This document shows positions 54,619-64,000 of a stretch of DNA of 64,000 nt, piece by piece; position 1 is the stretch's first letter; every line of letters begins with the position of its first letter. The stretch spans positions 496,001 to 560,000 of the forward strand of contig BSBG01000002.1 in the NCBI GenBank assembly GCA_030159235.1, written 5' to 3'. Below the pieces are notes generated by a model, which saw only the letters and a list, made by a program, of their open reading frames with translations, did no database searches and was not told where the DNA came from. The DNA comes from Bacillus safensis. Its GTDB lineage: Bacteria > Bacillota > Bacilli > Bacillales > Bacillaceae. A program made the translations under genes and the position numbers.

Positions 54619-55633
54619 GTTTGATTCCTCCAGTTTGTATGGTTAAATCTCCGAATTGTATATAGCCTTTCTTTCTCATCCATTCTGATACTACCAAACT
54701 AATCACTGCCGGGCCAACGATATGCAAGAGAGCTATCGCCAGGAATACAGATGGATGAAACCCCATGACTGTCAGGGTCATGAGCTGTCCCACAAGACCG
54801 CTCGTTCCCATACCCGCCCCTGCCGCATTATTGACCATCCCAAAGCCAATAATACCAATTGGCGCAAGAATCAGGCCTGCAATCGTCGGCGGAATCAGGA
54901 TGAGGGGGTTTTTCACAATGTTAGAAAGCTGCAATTTCGACGTCCCAATGCCGACAGCAGCAAGACCGCCAAAGCGATTTTCTCTAAAACCAGCAGCGGC
55001 AAAGCCGACCATTTGAGCGCAGCAGCCAATTGTTGCAGCACCAGCAGCAAGGCCATTTAAATCAAGCATGAGCGCAAGTGCAGCACTTGAGATGGGAGAA
55101 CTGAGGGCAAGTCCAACAATGGTCGCTACTAGCATACCCATGATGAGCGGACTTTGGTCTGTCCCCCACATGATAAGCCTGCCAAGTCCTGTCATCATGG
55201 CCTGAATACCAGGGCCGATAAAAGCAGCAGTGAGAAAGCCTGTCATAATGGTCACAAGCGGCGTTAAAATAATATCAATTCTCGTCTCACCACTGACAAG
55301 TTTGCCTATTTCCACCCCAATTAGAGCAGCCACAAAGCTTCCAGCTGGTCCCCCAAGCTCCGCTCCAGCGGCACCTGAGACAACACTTGCAAAAATGATT
55401 AATGGAGAAGCATTTAAGCGATAAGCAACTGCTACGCCAATTGCCGGTCCCATCAGCCCCATAGCAAGCGTCCCCATTTTCACAATGAGAGAAAGTGATA
55501 ACAGACCACCTGCCGTTTTTAATATCAGCCCTACCACTAATGTAGCAAATAGACCTAAAGCCATATAAGAAAGTGCATCAATGAAATACACCTTTGGCGA
55601 AAGGGAGACTCCCTTTCTTTTCAAATAAGTCAT
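54605..55633 (-). CDS. EIIC-like membrane permease (PTS_EIIC_2 family)
   Basis: A 342-residue protein with about nine to ten transmembrane helices, rich in Gly and Ala ([37 protein letters not shown]). It matches the PTS_EIIC_2 membrane-domain family, which lacks partner EIIA and EIIB genes here, so sugar phosphorylation cannot be assumed. ATG 55633 with AGGAAG; TTG 55636 rejected. Overlaps ytpP by 14 bases. It is not in this place in B. subtilis 168, an insertion into the ytpP-ytoQ interval. Confidence 0.82.
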   Translation of the reverse strand: MTYLKRKGVSLSPKVYFIDALSYMALGLFATLVVGLILKTAGGLLSLSLIVKMGTLAMGLMGPAIGVAVAYRLNASPLIIFASVVSGAAGAELGGPAGSFVAALIGVEIGKLVSGETRIDIILTPLVTIMTGFLTAAFIGPGIQAMMTGLGRLIMWGTDQSPLIMGMLVATIVGLALSSPISSAALALMLDLNGLAAGAATIGCCAQMVGFAAAGFRENRFGGLAAVGIGTSKLQLSNIVKNPLILIPPTIAGLILAPIGIIGFGMVNNAAGAGMGTSGLVGQLMTLTVMGFHPSVFLAIALLHIVGPAVISLVVSEWMRKKGYIQFGDLTIQTGGIKHEKN

Positions 55634-55833
55634 CAACGTCGTCTTCCTGCTTTCTCATAGGAAAGACGAAATGGCCTGTCCTTCCCATTATATGTAGTAT
55701 TCTTACGATGAAAAATAGTCTCTACCATGAATATCATAATCATATTTTTTTTGCTTTATCAAGCACTTCTTGTGTAACATGAAAAGAAACAGGGCAAACC
55801 TTTACTAAGTTTGTGCAAAAGGAGGAGAACGTT

Positions 55834-56280
55834 ATGCAATTAACCGTCTATTTAGCTGGAGAAATTCATAGTCAGTGGCGTGATGAAATCAAAGAGAAAA
55901 GCCAATCTTTGAAGCTGCCGGTGACATTTGTCGGTCCAATGGAGAATCATGACCGCTCAGATCAAATTGGTGAGGATATTTTAGGTGAGCAGCCGAATGC
56001 CATTTTCAAAGATGATGCTGCTTCTGATTTAAACAATTTTCGTACTGAGATTTTATTAAACAAGGCAGATGTCGTCATTGCCCGATTTGGTGAGAAATAT
56101 AAACAGTGGAACACAGCCATGGATGCCTCTGCTGCTATTGCAAAAGGAAAACCTCTTATTTTGATCCGTCCAAAAGAGCTGCACCATCCGTTAAAGGAAC
56201 TATCAAACAAAGCGAATATCACTGTGGAAACCGTGAATCAAGCGATCAAGGCGTTATCTTACGTATTTGAACAGCACTAA
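55834..56280 (+). CDS. ytoQ: YtoQ family protein
   Basis: A 148-residue protein of the YtoQ family, which has a nucleoside 2-deoxyribosyltransferase-like fold (MQLTVYLAGEIHSQWRDEI; FVGPMENHDRSDQIGEDILG; ADVVIARFGEKYKQWNTAMDASAAIAKGKPLI). Enzymatic role unproven. ATG 55834 with AAAGGAGGAG; the frame to 55813 starts inside poor context. Convergent with ytoP. Confidence 0.92.
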   Translation: MQLTVYLAGEIHSQWRDEIKEKSQSLKLPVTFVGPMENHDRSDQIGEDILGEQPNAIFKDDAASDLNNFRTEILLNKADVVIARFGEKYKQWNTAMDASAAIAKGKPLILIRPKELHHPLKELSNKANITVETVNQAIKALSYVFEQH

Positions 56281-56285
56281 GAAAG

Positions 56286-56318
56286 AAGGCTGCTCTCATT
56301 GAAGAGGCAGCCTTTTTC
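56286..56318. terminator. Bidirectional terminator ytoQ / ytoP
   Basis: AAGGCTGC / GCAGCCTT stem with CTC/GAG inner pairs and T5 tail. Confidence 0.85.
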
Positions 56319-56326
56319 TATGACCT

Positions 56327-57400
56327 TTATACTTGTTGATAAATAGAATCCACTGTGCTTTGATCACAATTTTTGACAAGTCGGACAATTAACTCTTTTG
56401 CCGCTGCGTAATCATCCACATGTAAAACAGAATGACTTGTATGAATGTAGCGAGCGCAAACACCAATTACAGCAGATGGTACACCTTGGTTTGAAATATG
56501 AACACGTCCAGCGTCCGTTCCACCCGGTGATACGAAGTATTGGTATGGAATATTGTTTGTCTCAGCAGTATCGAGCACAAAGTCTCTCATCCCGCGGTGC
56601 GTAATCATGGTGCGATCAAAAATACGCAGAAGTGTACCTTTTCCAAGCTGGCCGAATTGTGTTTTGTCGCCTGTCACATCATTTGCAGGACTCGCATCTA
56701 AAGCGAAGAATAAATCCGGCTGAATCATATTCGCAGCTGCCTCAGCCCCTCTAAGCCCCACTTCCTCTTGAACAGTTGCCCCAGAGTACAGCTGACATGA
56801 AAGAGATTCATCTTTTAATTCTTTTAATAATTCAATCGCAAGTCCGCAGCCATAGCGGTTATCCCAAGCTTTCGCTAAAATCTTTTTTGGATTCGCCATT
56901 GGGGTAAACACTGTTGCTGGAACGATTTGCTGTCCTGGGCGAATGCCAAACGCTTTTGCCTCTTCTTCACTGTCTGCACCAATATCAATGAGCATATCTG
57001 ACGGCTTCACAGGTTTGCTTTTTTGTTCTGGCGTGAGAAGGTGAGGAGGTGTGCTAGAGACGACACCAGGAATAGGCCCATGATCAGTATGAACATCCAC
57101 ACGCTGGGCTAGCATAACTTGACTCCACCAGCCGCCAAGTGTTTGAAAACGAATCATCCCGTTTTTCGTAATCGATGAAACCATGAATCCAACTTCATCC
57201 ATATGACCCGCTACCATAATTTTCGGTGCGTTTTCCGGCCCCTTGCGGACGCCAAACACTCCGCCAAGACGATCCTGAATGAGTTCATCAGAATATTGCT
57301 CAAGTTCCTTTTTCATAAAGGCACGCACATGGTGCTCATTCCCTGGAGCTCCCTGTAATTCTGTTAAATTTCGGAAAAGCGACAATGTTTCTTCGTTCAT
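56327..57400 (-). CDS. ytoP: M42-family aminopeptidase YtoP
   Basis: Zinc/cobalt metallo-aminopeptidase of 357 residues, forming large tetrahedral cytoplasmic complexes in this family. Metal and catalytic motifs: [12 protein letters not shown] (about 63-74), [10 protein letters not shown], the catalytic EE in [17 protein letters not shown], and [11 protein letters not shown]. Ribosome site GAGGTAA. Substrate likely N-terminal acidic or neutral residues of peptides, as in glutamyl aminopeptidases. Confidence 0.95.
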   Translation of the reverse strand: MNEETLSLFRNLTELQGAPGNEHHVRAFMKKELEQYSDELIQDRLGGVFGVRKGPENAPKIMVAGHMDEVGFMVSSITKNGMIRFQTLGGWWSQVMLAQRVDVHTDHGPIPGVVSSTPPHLLTPEQKSKPVKPSDMLIDIGADSEEEAKAFGIRPGQQIVPATVFTPMANPKKILAKAWDNRYGCGLAIELLKELKDESLSCQLYSGATVQEEVGLRGAEAAANMIQPDLFFALDASPANDVTGDKTQFGQLGKGTLLRIFDRTMITHRGMRDFVLDTAETNNIPYQYFVSPGGTDAGRVHISNQGVPSAVIGVCARYIHTSHSVLHVDDYAAAKELIVRLVKNCDQSTVDSIYQQV

Positions 57401-57539
57401 TCTACAATTTACCTCGTTTCTATGTAATGACCATATATATTCCTATAAAAATAACACTCACTTTATACTATAAGAATTCTTTCGGTTTTCCAAGTATCTC
57501 TCGAGAAATTTTGAATATGCTTTCAAATATTCGGATTCC

Positions 57540-57568
57540 TTAACATCGATGGACAAGTTTTGTATAAT
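57540..57568 (+). promoter_or_regulatory. Sigma-A promoter of ytzB
   Basis: TTAACA, 17 bases, TATAAT, ending 31 bases before the start codon. Confidence 0.8.
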
Positions 57569-57599
57569 GGAAAAAACAGCAATACGGAGGTGCAGCACG

Positions 57600-57914
57600 T
57601 TGAAGTTAAAACATGTTCTGATTGGTATGAGTATTGGCGTAGCCGCTGCAATTGTTGCAAAGAAAGTATTTTTCCCTACGTATATCTCGTCTGAAAAAGC
57701 GTTAAAAATTGTAAAATCTGCTTTTAAACAGCGCGGTCCGATTGATGGCTCTTGGATTTATACTGTACCAGAACCGTATACCGTAAATGGTGAAACGATT
57801 GATGTGTACAAATCTGGCATTACTCGCTCTGCCTTTGGCGAGCTTGAACAGTATGAAGTAATGATTGATGCCAAAACAGGCATGATCGTTGATGTCATCG
57901 ATTCTGTTGCATAA
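57600..57914 (+). CDS. ytzB: PepSY-domain membrane-anchored protein YtzB
   Basis: A 104-residue protein with one N-terminal membrane helix (LIGMSIGVAAAIVAKKVFF) and a PepSY-like domain (ISSEKALKIVKSAF; YEVMIDAKTGMIVDV). TTG 57600 is the start since GGAGGTG stands nine bases upstream; the frame open to 57549 would include the -10. Function unknown; PepSY domains often inhibit extracellular proteases. Confidence 0.92.
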   Translation: MKLKHVLIGMSIGVAAAIVAKKVFFPTYISSEKALKIVKSAFKQRGPIDGSWIYTVPEPYTVNGETIDVYKSGITRSAFGELEQYEVMIDAKTGMIVDVIDSVA

Positions 57915-57916
57915 TG

Positions 57917-57956
57917 AAGAAAGCTTCGCAAAGACATGTCCTTGCGAAGCTTCTTT
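57917..57956. terminator. Bidirectional terminator ytzB / malS
   Basis: GAAGAAAGCTTCGCAA / TTGCGAAGCTTCTTTTTT long stem with one bulge and strong T tail. Confidence 0.9.
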
Positions 57957-57957
57957 T

Positions 57958-59655
57958 TTATATGGCTTTGATTTTTTTATACACAGGATTCCACATCGCG
58001 TCCTGAACAGCTTGAATGAGATCATCAGGCGTTTCTTCTGCAATTCCTTCATCAATTGCTGCCTGTGCTACACGGACGGCAACTGTCGCTGATACGGTTC
58101 GAAGCTGATCGATACTTGGCAGCATCGCTGCCCCCGGCTTCCCAACATTGACCATGCTTGCAATGGCTTCAGCACTCGCAACAAACAAGCGGTCTGTCAT
58201 CAATCTCGCTTTAGATACAATCGTGCCAAGACCAAGCCCAGGGAAGACAAGGGCATTATTCGCCTGTCCAATTTCATATGTCACACCGTTGTATTCAACA
58301 GGATCAAATGGGCTTCCCGTTGTCACAAGAGCACGTCCTTCTGTCCACTCGATCAAATCTTCCGGCTTAGCTTCTGAAAGAGGTGTCGGATTCGACATCG
58401 GTAAAATCGCAGGGCGTTCTACATGTGACGCCATTTCTTTGACGATTTCCTCTGTAAATGCTCCTCCTACAGTCGAGGTGCCAATTAAGATCGTTGGTTT
58501 CGCCTGCTTGACGACCTCTAATAGATCAATTGAATGCTTTGGGCCATTACGGGCATAATCCTTTACTTCGTCAGAACGCCTTGCATATGGCTTTTGAAAT
58601 GGCTGAATGTCAGGTGAATCATCTGTGAGCAGCCCCGTTTTATCAATACACCAGAAATGATCATAAGCTTCCTCTTCTTTGATTCCGTCTCTGACAATGG
58701 CATCACGGATTTGCTCAGCTATGCCAATACCTGCCGTACCCGCTCCAAAAATGACGATTCGATGATCTTTCAGCGGAACCTTCGACGCTTTTGCACATGC
58801 CAAAACCGCAGCAAGCGAAACGGCTCCAGTCCCTTGAATATCGTCATTAAATGTACATATACGGTCCTTATATTTTTCCAATATCGCACGAGCATTCTTT
58901 GTACCAAAGTCTTCCCAGTGAAGGAGTGCATTTGGAAAAGTGGCACGGGCAAGCTCAACATATTGATCAATGAACTGATCATAGCGCTCTCCTCGAACAC
59001 GAGAATGCTGATTTCCAACATAAAGCGGATCATTCAAGAGACTTTCTTGGTTCGTCCCAGCATCAAGCACAACGGCTAGCACGCGGCTAGGATCAATGCC
59101 TGCTGCGGCTGTATAAACAGCAAGTTTTCCGACTGAAATGGCAATCCCGCCAACGCCCCAATCTCCAATGCCTAAAATGCCTTCTGCATCAGTTGCAACG
59201 ATTAAATCAATTGATTCATCGACTCCATAAGAGGCAAAAATCTCTTCCATGCCTTCCAGATCATCAATGGATAAATAAAGTCCTCTTGGCTTTCGATACT
59301 CATGGCTATAGCGCTGAATAGCCGTGCCTACAGTCGGGGTGTAGACAATCGGAAGCATTTCTGCCAAGTGCTCATTTAGTAATTTGTAAAAAAGCACTTC
59401 GTTTCTGTCATGAAGCGCTGTTAAATACACATTTTTCCCAAGTTCATCCGGCTGTGCCTTAAACTGCTCATAGGCACGCTTTGCCTGATCCTCTAAGGTT
59501 AAGACCTTAGGCGGGAGAAATCCCTTTAACCCAAGTTCTTCCCGCTCTTCCTTTGTAAATGCAACCCCTTTGTTTAAATAAGGGACTGACATAACTTCCA
59601 TTCCTCTTAAGGGTGTTTCGATCACATGATCATGTACACGATAAAATTGGTTCAC
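57958..59655 (-). CDS. malS: NAD-dependent malic enzyme MalS
   Basis: Oxidatively decarboxylates malate to pyruvate. Motifs: [21 protein letters not shown], substrate lysine region [13 protein letters not shown], metal site EDFGTKNA and [13 protein letters not shown], Rossmann [12 protein letters not shown], and [12 protein letters not shown]. The GTG at 59655 follows AGGAAG by seven bases and yields 565 residues, one fewer than B. subtilis MalS; the frame to 59673 overlaps the ribosome site. Confidence 0.96.
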   Translation of the reverse strand: MNQFYRVHDHVIETPLRGMEVMSVPYLNKGVAFTKEEREELGLKGFLPPKVLTLEDQAKRAYEQFKAQPDELGKNVYLTALHDRNEVLFYKLLNEHLAEMLPIVYTPTVGTAIQRYSHEYRKPRGLYLSIDDLEGMEEIFASYGVDESIDLIVATDAEGILGIGDWGVGGIAISVGKLAVYTAAAGIDPSRVLAVVLDAGTNQESLLNDPLYVGNQHSRVRGERYDQFIDQYVELARATFPNALLHWEDFGTKNARAILEKYKDRICTFNDDIQGTGAVSLAAVLACAKASKVPLKDHRIVIFGAGTAGIGIAEQIRDAIVRDGIKEEEAYDHFWCIDKTGLLTDDSPDIQPFQKPYARRSDEVKDYARNGPKHSIDLLEVVKQAKPTILIGTSTVGGAFTEEIVKEMASHVERPAILPMSNPTPLSEAKPEDLIEWTEGRALVTTGSPFDPVEYNGVTYEIGQANNALVFPGLGLGTIVSKARLMTDRLFVASAEAIASMVNVGKPGAAMLPSIDQLRTVSATVAVRVAQAAIDEGIAEETPDDLIQAVQDAMWNPVYKKIKAI

Positions 59656-59728
59656 CTGCACTCTTCCTTTCACAAGTTCATTTTGTCGTTATTTTGTGTG
59701 AAAGGTGAAAAAACATACAGGTGATCTT

Positions 59729-60577
59729 TTATCTTCCTGTTTCTCTTTTGATTTCGCGTAAGATTTGCCCGTTTTCGTCCCATTTTACAGCACGGTAAAT
59801 GGCATCATGATAAAACAAGAACCACGCATTTTTTTCTTCTGCAAATGCCTGCCACTTTTGCTTGGCTGGAATCGAGGTCATTGGGTAATCATCATATGCA
59901 AGAACCCAGAGTGGATTTTTATGAGCGTGTGTTGGCATGATATCAGCTAAATGAATGGCTGTTTCGCCCTGACTTGTAAGCGTTAAGATGCTATGACCAT
60001 TGCTATGACCGCCTGTATGATGCAGCTGAATGCCTTCTGTCACTTCGATGCTATCTTCAAATGTAACCACTTGATCTGACACAGGCTCCCAGTTTTCTTT
60101 CCAGTATGTATTTCTTGAGCGGATGTTCGGCGCTCTCATTTCATCCCATTCGACTTTCGATGTGATGATTTTTGCCTGCTGAAAAACAGACACAAGCTCG
60201 TCACCCTCACGTTTTGTTAATCCGCTGGCATGATCGAAGTGCAGGTGTGTCATTAATACGTAATCAATGTCTGATGGGCGCAGGCCGAGAGCCGCTAAAG
60301 ATTCTTCCAATTTGGTTTCCTCTGTCACACCGTAATTGCGTTTTTGTTTATCCGTGAGCTTTCCTGATCCGATACCGGAATCCACTAACAGATGAAGACC
60401 ATTCCACCGAATGAGAATTGGATCACACCGTAATTCAATTTGATTGCGGTCATTTACCGGGTATTTTTTTGCCCATAATGGCTTTGGCACTACACCGAAC
60501 ATTGCACCGCCGTCCATGTGAGTATCTCCCCCGTTTAACCAAAACAGTTCCATTTCACCTATTTTTATTGTCTCCAT
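59729..60577 (-). CDS. ytnP: Metallo-beta-lactamase-fold lactonase-like protein YtnP
   Basis: A 282-residue metallo-beta-lactamase hydrolase with the HLHFDHASG metal motif (about 112-120), TGGHSNGHS and the final FYHDA. B. subtilis YtnP degrades bacterial lactone signals such as those of Streptomyces and inhibits their development. ATG 60577 with AAAGGAGGG gives the family length; the ATG nine bases earlier is too close to the ribosome site. Confidence 0.93.
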   Translation of the reverse strand: METIKIGEMELFWLNGGDTHMDGGAMFGVVPKPLWAKKYPVNDRNQIELRCDPILIRWNGLHLLVDSGIGSGKLTDKQKRNYGVTEETKLEESLAALGLRPSDIDYVLMTHLHFDHASGLTKREGDELVSVFQQAKIITSKVEWDEMRAPNIRSRNTYWKENWEPVSDQVVTFEDSIEVTEGIQLHHTGGHSNGHSILTLTSQGETAIHLADIMPTHAHKNPLWVLAYDDYPMTSIPAKQKWQAFAEEKNAWFLFYHDAIYRAVKWDENGQILREIKRETGR

Positions 60578-60644
60578 GACTGTCATCCCTCCTTTTTCTA
60601 TCGTAGCAAATACAGCCAAAAATCGCATGTACGAATCTTTTCAT

Positions 60645-60681
60645 GAAAAAAGCTGACTGCCATTTTCTTTGCAGTCAGCTT
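60645..60681 (-). terminator. Terminator after trmB
   Basis: AAGCTGACTGC / GCAGTCAGCTT perfect stem then TTTTTTC on the minus strand. Confidence 0.92.
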
Positions 60682-60692
60682 GGTTTCATTAG

Positions 60693-61334
60693 TTACTCTG
60701 GGAATTTAACTTCTGATCGATAGATGGGTTGTCCCATAGACGAGAATTTCTCTTCATATTCAGTCATGACATTTCCTTCTAAGCCGTCCTCATGTAAATC
60801 TAGGCTGACATACGTTAAAAGAAGACCATATGCAGAAAAACTTGTTAAGGAATATTCAAATAACCCGCGGTTATCTGTTTTAAAGTGTAATTCACCGCCT
60901 GGACGGAGAATATGTTCATATCGCTCTAAAAAGGCTTTAAACGTCAATCTGCGCTTTTCGTGTCTTGCTTTTGGCCACGGATCGGAGAAATTCAAATAGA
61001 CCCGGTCAATCTCATTTTCCGCAAACACATCTGTCAGCGTCTCAGCGTTGATGTTCAAAAGCTTTACATTTTCAACATCTGTCTCTTTAATTTTATCTAC
61101 TGCCGTCACAATGACACTCTTAAATAATTCAATGCCAATATAATTGATGTCAGGATGAAGCTTGCCCATTCCAGCAATAAAGCTCCCTTTCCCTGTCCCA
61201 ACTTCAATATGGATTGGATGATCATTTCCAAACAGCTCATGCCATTTCCCTTTAAGTTGCTCGGGGCTTGCTAACGCAATATGAGCATTCTCAGCTAAGT
61301 AATCATCAGCCCATGGCTTATGTCGCATTCTCAA
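60693..61334 (-). CDS. trmB: tRNA (guanine-N7-)-methyltransferase
   Basis: Methylates G46 of tRNA. Rossmann-type methyltransferase with [10 protein letters not shown] (about 42-51), [18 protein letters not shown] and [12 protein letters not shown]. 213 residues, equal to B. subtilis TrmB. Starts at TTG 61334 with AGAGGTG seven bases before; ATG 61328 is also possible. Confidence 0.96.
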   Translation of the reverse strand: MRMRHKPWADDYLAENAHIALASPEQLKGKWHELFGNDHPIHIEVGTGKGSFIAGMGKLHPDINYIGIELFKSVIVTAVDKIKETDVENVKLLNINAETLTDVFAENEIDRVYLNFSDPWPKARHEKRRLTFKAFLERYEHILRPGGELHFKTDNRGLFEYSLTSFSAYGLLLTYVSLDLHEDGLEGNVMTEYEEKFSSMGQPIYRSEVKFPE

Positions 61335-61415
61335 TTTGATACACCTCTATTTTCTTTACATTTTATCAAGATACCACGAAACATAAAGACCCGCAAGACA
61401 TCTCCTAAGCCCATA

Positions 61416-61449
61416 TGAAAAAGACCAGCTCTTCGCTTGAGCTGGTCTT
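61416..61449 (-). terminator. Terminator for minus-strand transcript of ytmP (beyond ytzH)
   Basis: AAGACCAGCTC / GAGCTGGTCTT perfect stem followed by TTTTCA on the minus strand. The nearest minus-strand gene upstream is ytmP, so its mRNA would run antisense through all of ytzH. Confidence 0.75.
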
Positions 61450-61520
61450 CTGCATGTATAAATTCAGCGATGAATGCACAGTTTAACCTCATAAATGACA
61501 TGCAGGAAAGGAGCATACGT

Positions 61521-61796
61521 ATGGGTTTAAACCGTCAACATCAGCTTCAATTAATCAAAGATATTTTAACCGATCACCAGCTAGATTGCTGCGGGACTGT
61601 TGCAGAATATGAACAGGTGGGACGCGTGATTCAATTAATGCTGGCAAAAGAAGATCTTGATGCAGACGTTCGTCAGCTATTAACAGATATTTATGATTAC
61701 AGCCAAAAAGGCACCTCTGTTAGTTCAATTGATGCACATATCGAGGCGCATCAATCGTATCTGTCTGACTGGGTCGAAAACATTCCACTGTCTTAA
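61521..61796 (+). CDS. ytzH: YtzH-like family protein
   Basis: A 91-residue YtzH-family protein, all-helical and cytoplasmic, function unknown. ATG 61521 with AAAGGAG seven bases upstream; the frame open to 61437 would pass through the terminator hairpin. Tail-to-tail overlap of four bases with ytmP. Confidence 0.9.
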   Translation: MGLNRQHQLQLIKDILTDHQLDCCGTVAEYEQVGRVIQLMLAKEDLDADVRQLLTDIYDYSQKGTSVSSIDAHIEAHQSYLSDWVENIPLS

Positions 61797-62605
61797 TGGA
61801 TGTTTAACCGTTTTAAGAGTGCATTTAGCTCGGCTTGCACTTCTTTTTGCGCCTTTTCATTTCCTTTTCTTTTATGCCAAACAACAAACGATACAGTTTC
61901 AGCGAGCACATACCACGCCATGCGTTTTCGCAAATTGTCCGTCAATGGTGCGCCGTACATAGAGAGCCAGCTTTCCCAGTTCTCTTCCTCAACATAATGG
62001 TATAAAAGCGGTCCAAGATCAATCGCTGGGTCTGCAATCATCGCCCCATCCCAGTCAATTAAATAGAGCTGATCTTCATCTGTCAGCAGCCAATTATTAT
62101 GATTGAGGTCACAATGACAGACGACCTTATCCTCGAAATGGACTGCCTCCACATGCTTCTCTAAGTACTGGATGGCACGCGTAATGTCTTGTGAATCAAT
62201 TTGCTCTTTTAATATGGACTGTTTCAAATGTATCAGAATGGATTCTGGGTCTAGAGAGTGTTTCTCTAATCGCTTCAGCATATCGAGCAATTCTTTTGAT
62301 GTATGAATTTTTCTTAGCTGCTCTGCTACAGGACGATCATTCATGTCCTTTGGCTTCAGCTCTCTGCCGCTCAGCCAGTGCTGTGCAGTAATTACATCCC
62401 CATTTTCCATCCGTTTTGTCCAGACAAGCTTCGGCACAATGCCTTCAGCTGACAAAACCGCAAGAAACGGTGACGTATTGCGTTTTAAAAATAGCTTTTG
62501 GTCATTGTGTGTTGCGAAGTACGCATCTCCCGTAGCGCCTCCAGCAGGAGAGATGTGCCATTCGCTACCTAATATTTGTCCCAACCAGTTCATATCAATT
62601 TTCAA
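61793..62605 (-). CDS. ytmP: Aminoglycoside/choline-kinase-like phosphotransferase YtmP
   Basis: A kinase-fold phosphotransferase (APH family) of 270 residues: P-loop-like PAGGATGDAYFA, catalytic loop VVCHCDLNHNNWLL (about 161-174), metal site LIDWDGAMIADPAIDLG. Substrate unknown. TTG 62605 opens the frame; ATG 62593 (MNWLGQILGSEW) is a close alternative and matches the usual start. In B. subtilis amyX lies between ytmP and ytlR; it is absent here. Confidence 0.92.
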   Translation of the reverse strand: MKIDMNWLGQILGSEWHISPAGGATGDAYFATHNDQKLFLKRNTSPFLAVLSAEGIVPKLVWTKRMENGDVITAQHWLSGRELKPKDMNDRPVAEQLRKIHTSKELLDMLKRLEKHSLDPESILIHLKQSILKEQIDSQDITRAIQYLEKHVEAVHFEDKVVCHCDLNHNNWLLTDEDQLYLIDWDGAMIADPAIDLGPLLYHYVEEENWESWLSMYGAPLTDNLRKRMAWYVLAETVSFVVWHKRKGNEKAQKEVQAELNALLKRLNIH

Positions 62606-62656
62606 CCCATCATTTCTTAAAATATTTTAAATCTTGCTTTTTTAGTCGACAAAATT

Positions 62657-62690
62657 CAGCCGATTTCAGATCAATTGGCTGTTTCTTTTT
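62657..62690 (+). terminator. Plus-strand terminator beyond ytmP
   Basis: CAGCCGAT / ATTGGCTG stem (one G-T pair), then TTTCTTTTTTT on the plus strand. The nearest plus-strand gene upstream is ytzH, 860 bases away. Confidence 0.6.
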
Positions 62691-62717
62691 TTATTTATAT
62701 GATCATAAAAACAAAAA

Positions 62718-62757
62718 GGACAGCTATTGAGAATGAGATGCTAAACAATAGCCGTCC
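62718..62757 (-). terminator. Terminator after ytlR
   Basis: GGACgGCTATTG / CAATAGCtGTCC stem, then TTTTTGTTTTT on the minus strand. The stretch 62758-62876 between it and the ytlR stop shows nothing else. Confidence 0.88.
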
Positions 62758-62876
62758 TATAGATTTTATCGCTACCTTCTTATACTCGTCAAGCAAAACT
62801 AGAAAATCAGGACAAGAACCTTACGAAATGGAAGGCTTTTTCATGGTTCTTTGACTGCGAATACACAACAAGTTAT

Positions 62877-63806
62877 TTAAGCACGTAATTTTAAGGATCG
62901 TTCACTCGCCTTCACAAAGACAGGTGTTGCACCGATCACTTCCCCATCTGCGTGAAAAAGGATTTTTTCATCTGCTTCCAAGTACGCTTCCTCATGCTGA
63001 AACAGGGTAACCTCCTTCATCCCAAGGTGCTTTCGAAACACCATAGCACTTAGAAACAAGAGGACTTTGAATGGATTCAAATCTGTGACAACAATCGTTT
63101 GAAAGCCTGGTTGCCTCGCACTCACTTCCGGCGCTGCTTCCAGCCCTCCCCCGTAATACGGGTGATTGCATACAATGACAAACCACACGTGGCGAAAGAC
63201 TTTTTTCTCATTTTCAATAAACAGCGCAAGGTCAAACGGCTTAAAGGACCATAAAGAATGGAGAAATGACAGTGGGTAGATGATAAATCCAAGCCCTAGC
63301 CGTTTCAACCACTTTTCCCCTCTGAAATGCACCGTTTTCCTCAGCACATGTGCATCAAATCCAACACCGATATGATTGAGAAAAAGAACAGATTGCGGAC
63401 TTTCGGCATGATCTTGAAAGGAGCCGAGAGAAAATGTTTTGGTGAGCATTCTCTTTTGCTTTCTCACTTCTTTTAGAACATCGTGACGATGGATACCGAG
63501 ACCCTTCGCTGCATCATTCCAATGACCGGCAGGGACAAAACTAAGCTGCACATGATCGATTTCCTTTAATCCATTCAGTACTTCATGAATGGTGCCATCA
63601 CCGCCAATGACAATCAGGCGTTTCAGCCTGTCATCTTGCATGGCGCTAATTTGTCTTGCCAAAACTTCTGCATGGCCTTCATGCTGGGTGAGAAACGATC
63701 GATAAGAGACCTCCACCTTTTGTAATTCTTTCTCTATGCTCCTCCATGTACGGAGTCCTTTTCCATGTCCTGCTTCTGGATTAACGATAAAGTACCATTC
63801 ATTCAT
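62877..63806 (-). CDS. ytlR: Diacylglycerol/lipid kinase family protein YtlR
   Basis: A DagK-type lipid kinase of 309 residues. N-terminal FIVNPEAGHGKG, nucleotide-binding VIGGDGTIHEVLNGL (about 71-85), LGIHRHDVLKE, and VGFDAHVL; the C-terminus has ILFHADGEVIG. The phosphorylated lipid is uncertain, since DgkB is the main diacylglycerol kinase in Bacillus. GTGGAG before the ATG. Confidence 0.93.
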   Translation of the reverse strand: MNEWYFIVNPEAGHGKGLRTWRSIEKELQKVEVSYRSFLTQHEGHAEVLARQISAMQDDRLKRLIVIGGDGTIHEVLNGLKEIDHVQLSFVPAGHWNDAAKGLGIHRHDVLKEVRKQKRMLTKTFSLGSFQDHAESPQSVLFLNHIGVGFDAHVLRKTVHFRGEKWLKRLGLGFIIYPLSFLHSLWSFKPFDLALFIENEKKVFRHVWFVIVCNHPYYGGGLEAAPEVSARQPGFQTIVVTDLNPFKVLLFLSAMVFRKHLGMKEVTLFQHEEAYLEADEKILFHADGEVIGATPVFVKASERSLKLRA

Positions 63807-63855
63807 ATATTAGCTCCACTCAGGTCTCAATTTTTCGTGACCTTCCATCATGTCT

Positions 63856-64000
63856 TTAATCGAGCCATTCCTGCCTTCTTTTGCTGTCTGATTCACCATA
63901 AGCAAGCAATGCCTTTGTCGCCTTAAATTGCTGATGCTTTGTCGGCGCCGTATTTTTCCGTTGCTTTTCAAACCACTCTTCCGCCTTCTTCTTATCGACA
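63856..64000 (-). CDS. Hypothetical protein, C-terminal part (runs off window)
   Basis: The last 48 codons of a minus-strand gene ending KRRQEWLD-stop. Highly charged and helical ([32 protein letters not shown]). No family recognised. It ends about 50 bases before the ytlR start, so the two may share a transcript. Confidence 0.5.
   Translation of the reverse strand, partial: VDKKKAEEWFEKQRKNTAPTKHQQFKATKALLAYGESDSKRRQEWLD

Overview
The window is a low-GC Firmicute chromosome segment, almost certainly a Bacillus of the pumilus group (pumilus/safensis/altitudinis). The backbone follows the well-known B. subtilis ackA-to-ytlR gene order, with protein lengths matching that species to within a few residues. 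A LipA-type lipase, alpha/beta spore protein SspA, sporulation protein YtfJ and promoters of the sigma-F, -G, -H, -B and -W types all fit an endospore-forming Bacillus. Statements about B. subtilis gene order and regulons come from general knowledge; no database search was run.

Layout. 1-6.4 kb: ackA (cut at the window edge), ytxK, tpx, the forespore pair ytfI-ytfJ, the sigma-W operon sppA-yteJ, and NAD kinase ppnKB. 6.4-21.9 kb: a block not found at this place in B. subtilis. It holds the RNA helicase dbpA, the cold-membrane operon des-desK-desR, a Fur-controlled siderophore-binding lipoprotein, a bacitracin-type detoxification locus (bceRS and bceAB) split by a PadR-SEDS protein module, an amidohydrolase, a MarR/NAD(P)H oxidoreductase divergon, and remains of a cysteine-rich secreted peptide with a small membrane protein. 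21.9-34.6 kb: backbone again (mbcS, sspA, thiI-nifZ, two tandem BrnQ carriers, ezrA, hisJ, refZ, ytsP, rpsD). 34.6-37.8 kb: a small variable patch with a decayed type I toxin-antitoxin locus, a membrane protein, an isochorismatase-like hydrolase, a frameshifted small gene, lipase lipA and a monooxygenase-like protein. 37.9-64 kb: tyrS with its T-box, the acetate genes acsA/acuABC, ccpA, aroA, ytxGHJ, murC, sftA, ytpRQP with an extra EIIC-like permease, ytoQ, ytoP, ytzB, malS, ytnP, trmB, ytzH, ytmP, ytlR and one truncated gene.

How the genes work together. Carbon overflow and acetate reuse dominate: ackA makes acetate and ATP, acsA reactivates acetate, acuA/acuC modify AcsA, malS feeds pyruvate, and ccpA is encoded in between. 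Matches to the catabolite-responsive element (cre) lie upstream of ackA, at acsA, at acuA and over a candidate ccpA promoter. Envelope functions form a second theme (bce, des, murC, ezrA, sftA, sppA). The thiol/tRNA pair nifZ-thiI and stress genes (tpx, ytxJ, ytsP, ytpP) make a third.

Most worth checking: the toxin-antitoxin remnant after rpsD (toxin broken by one base, antisense RNA apparently intact); the broken cysteine-rich peptide beside a possible immunity protein; the PadR-SEDS module inserted between bceRS and bceAB; reciprocal antisense overlap of ytzH and ytmP; and a cre box covering the -35 of a ccpA promoter. No rRNA, tRNA, CRISPR array, transposase or prophage was found.
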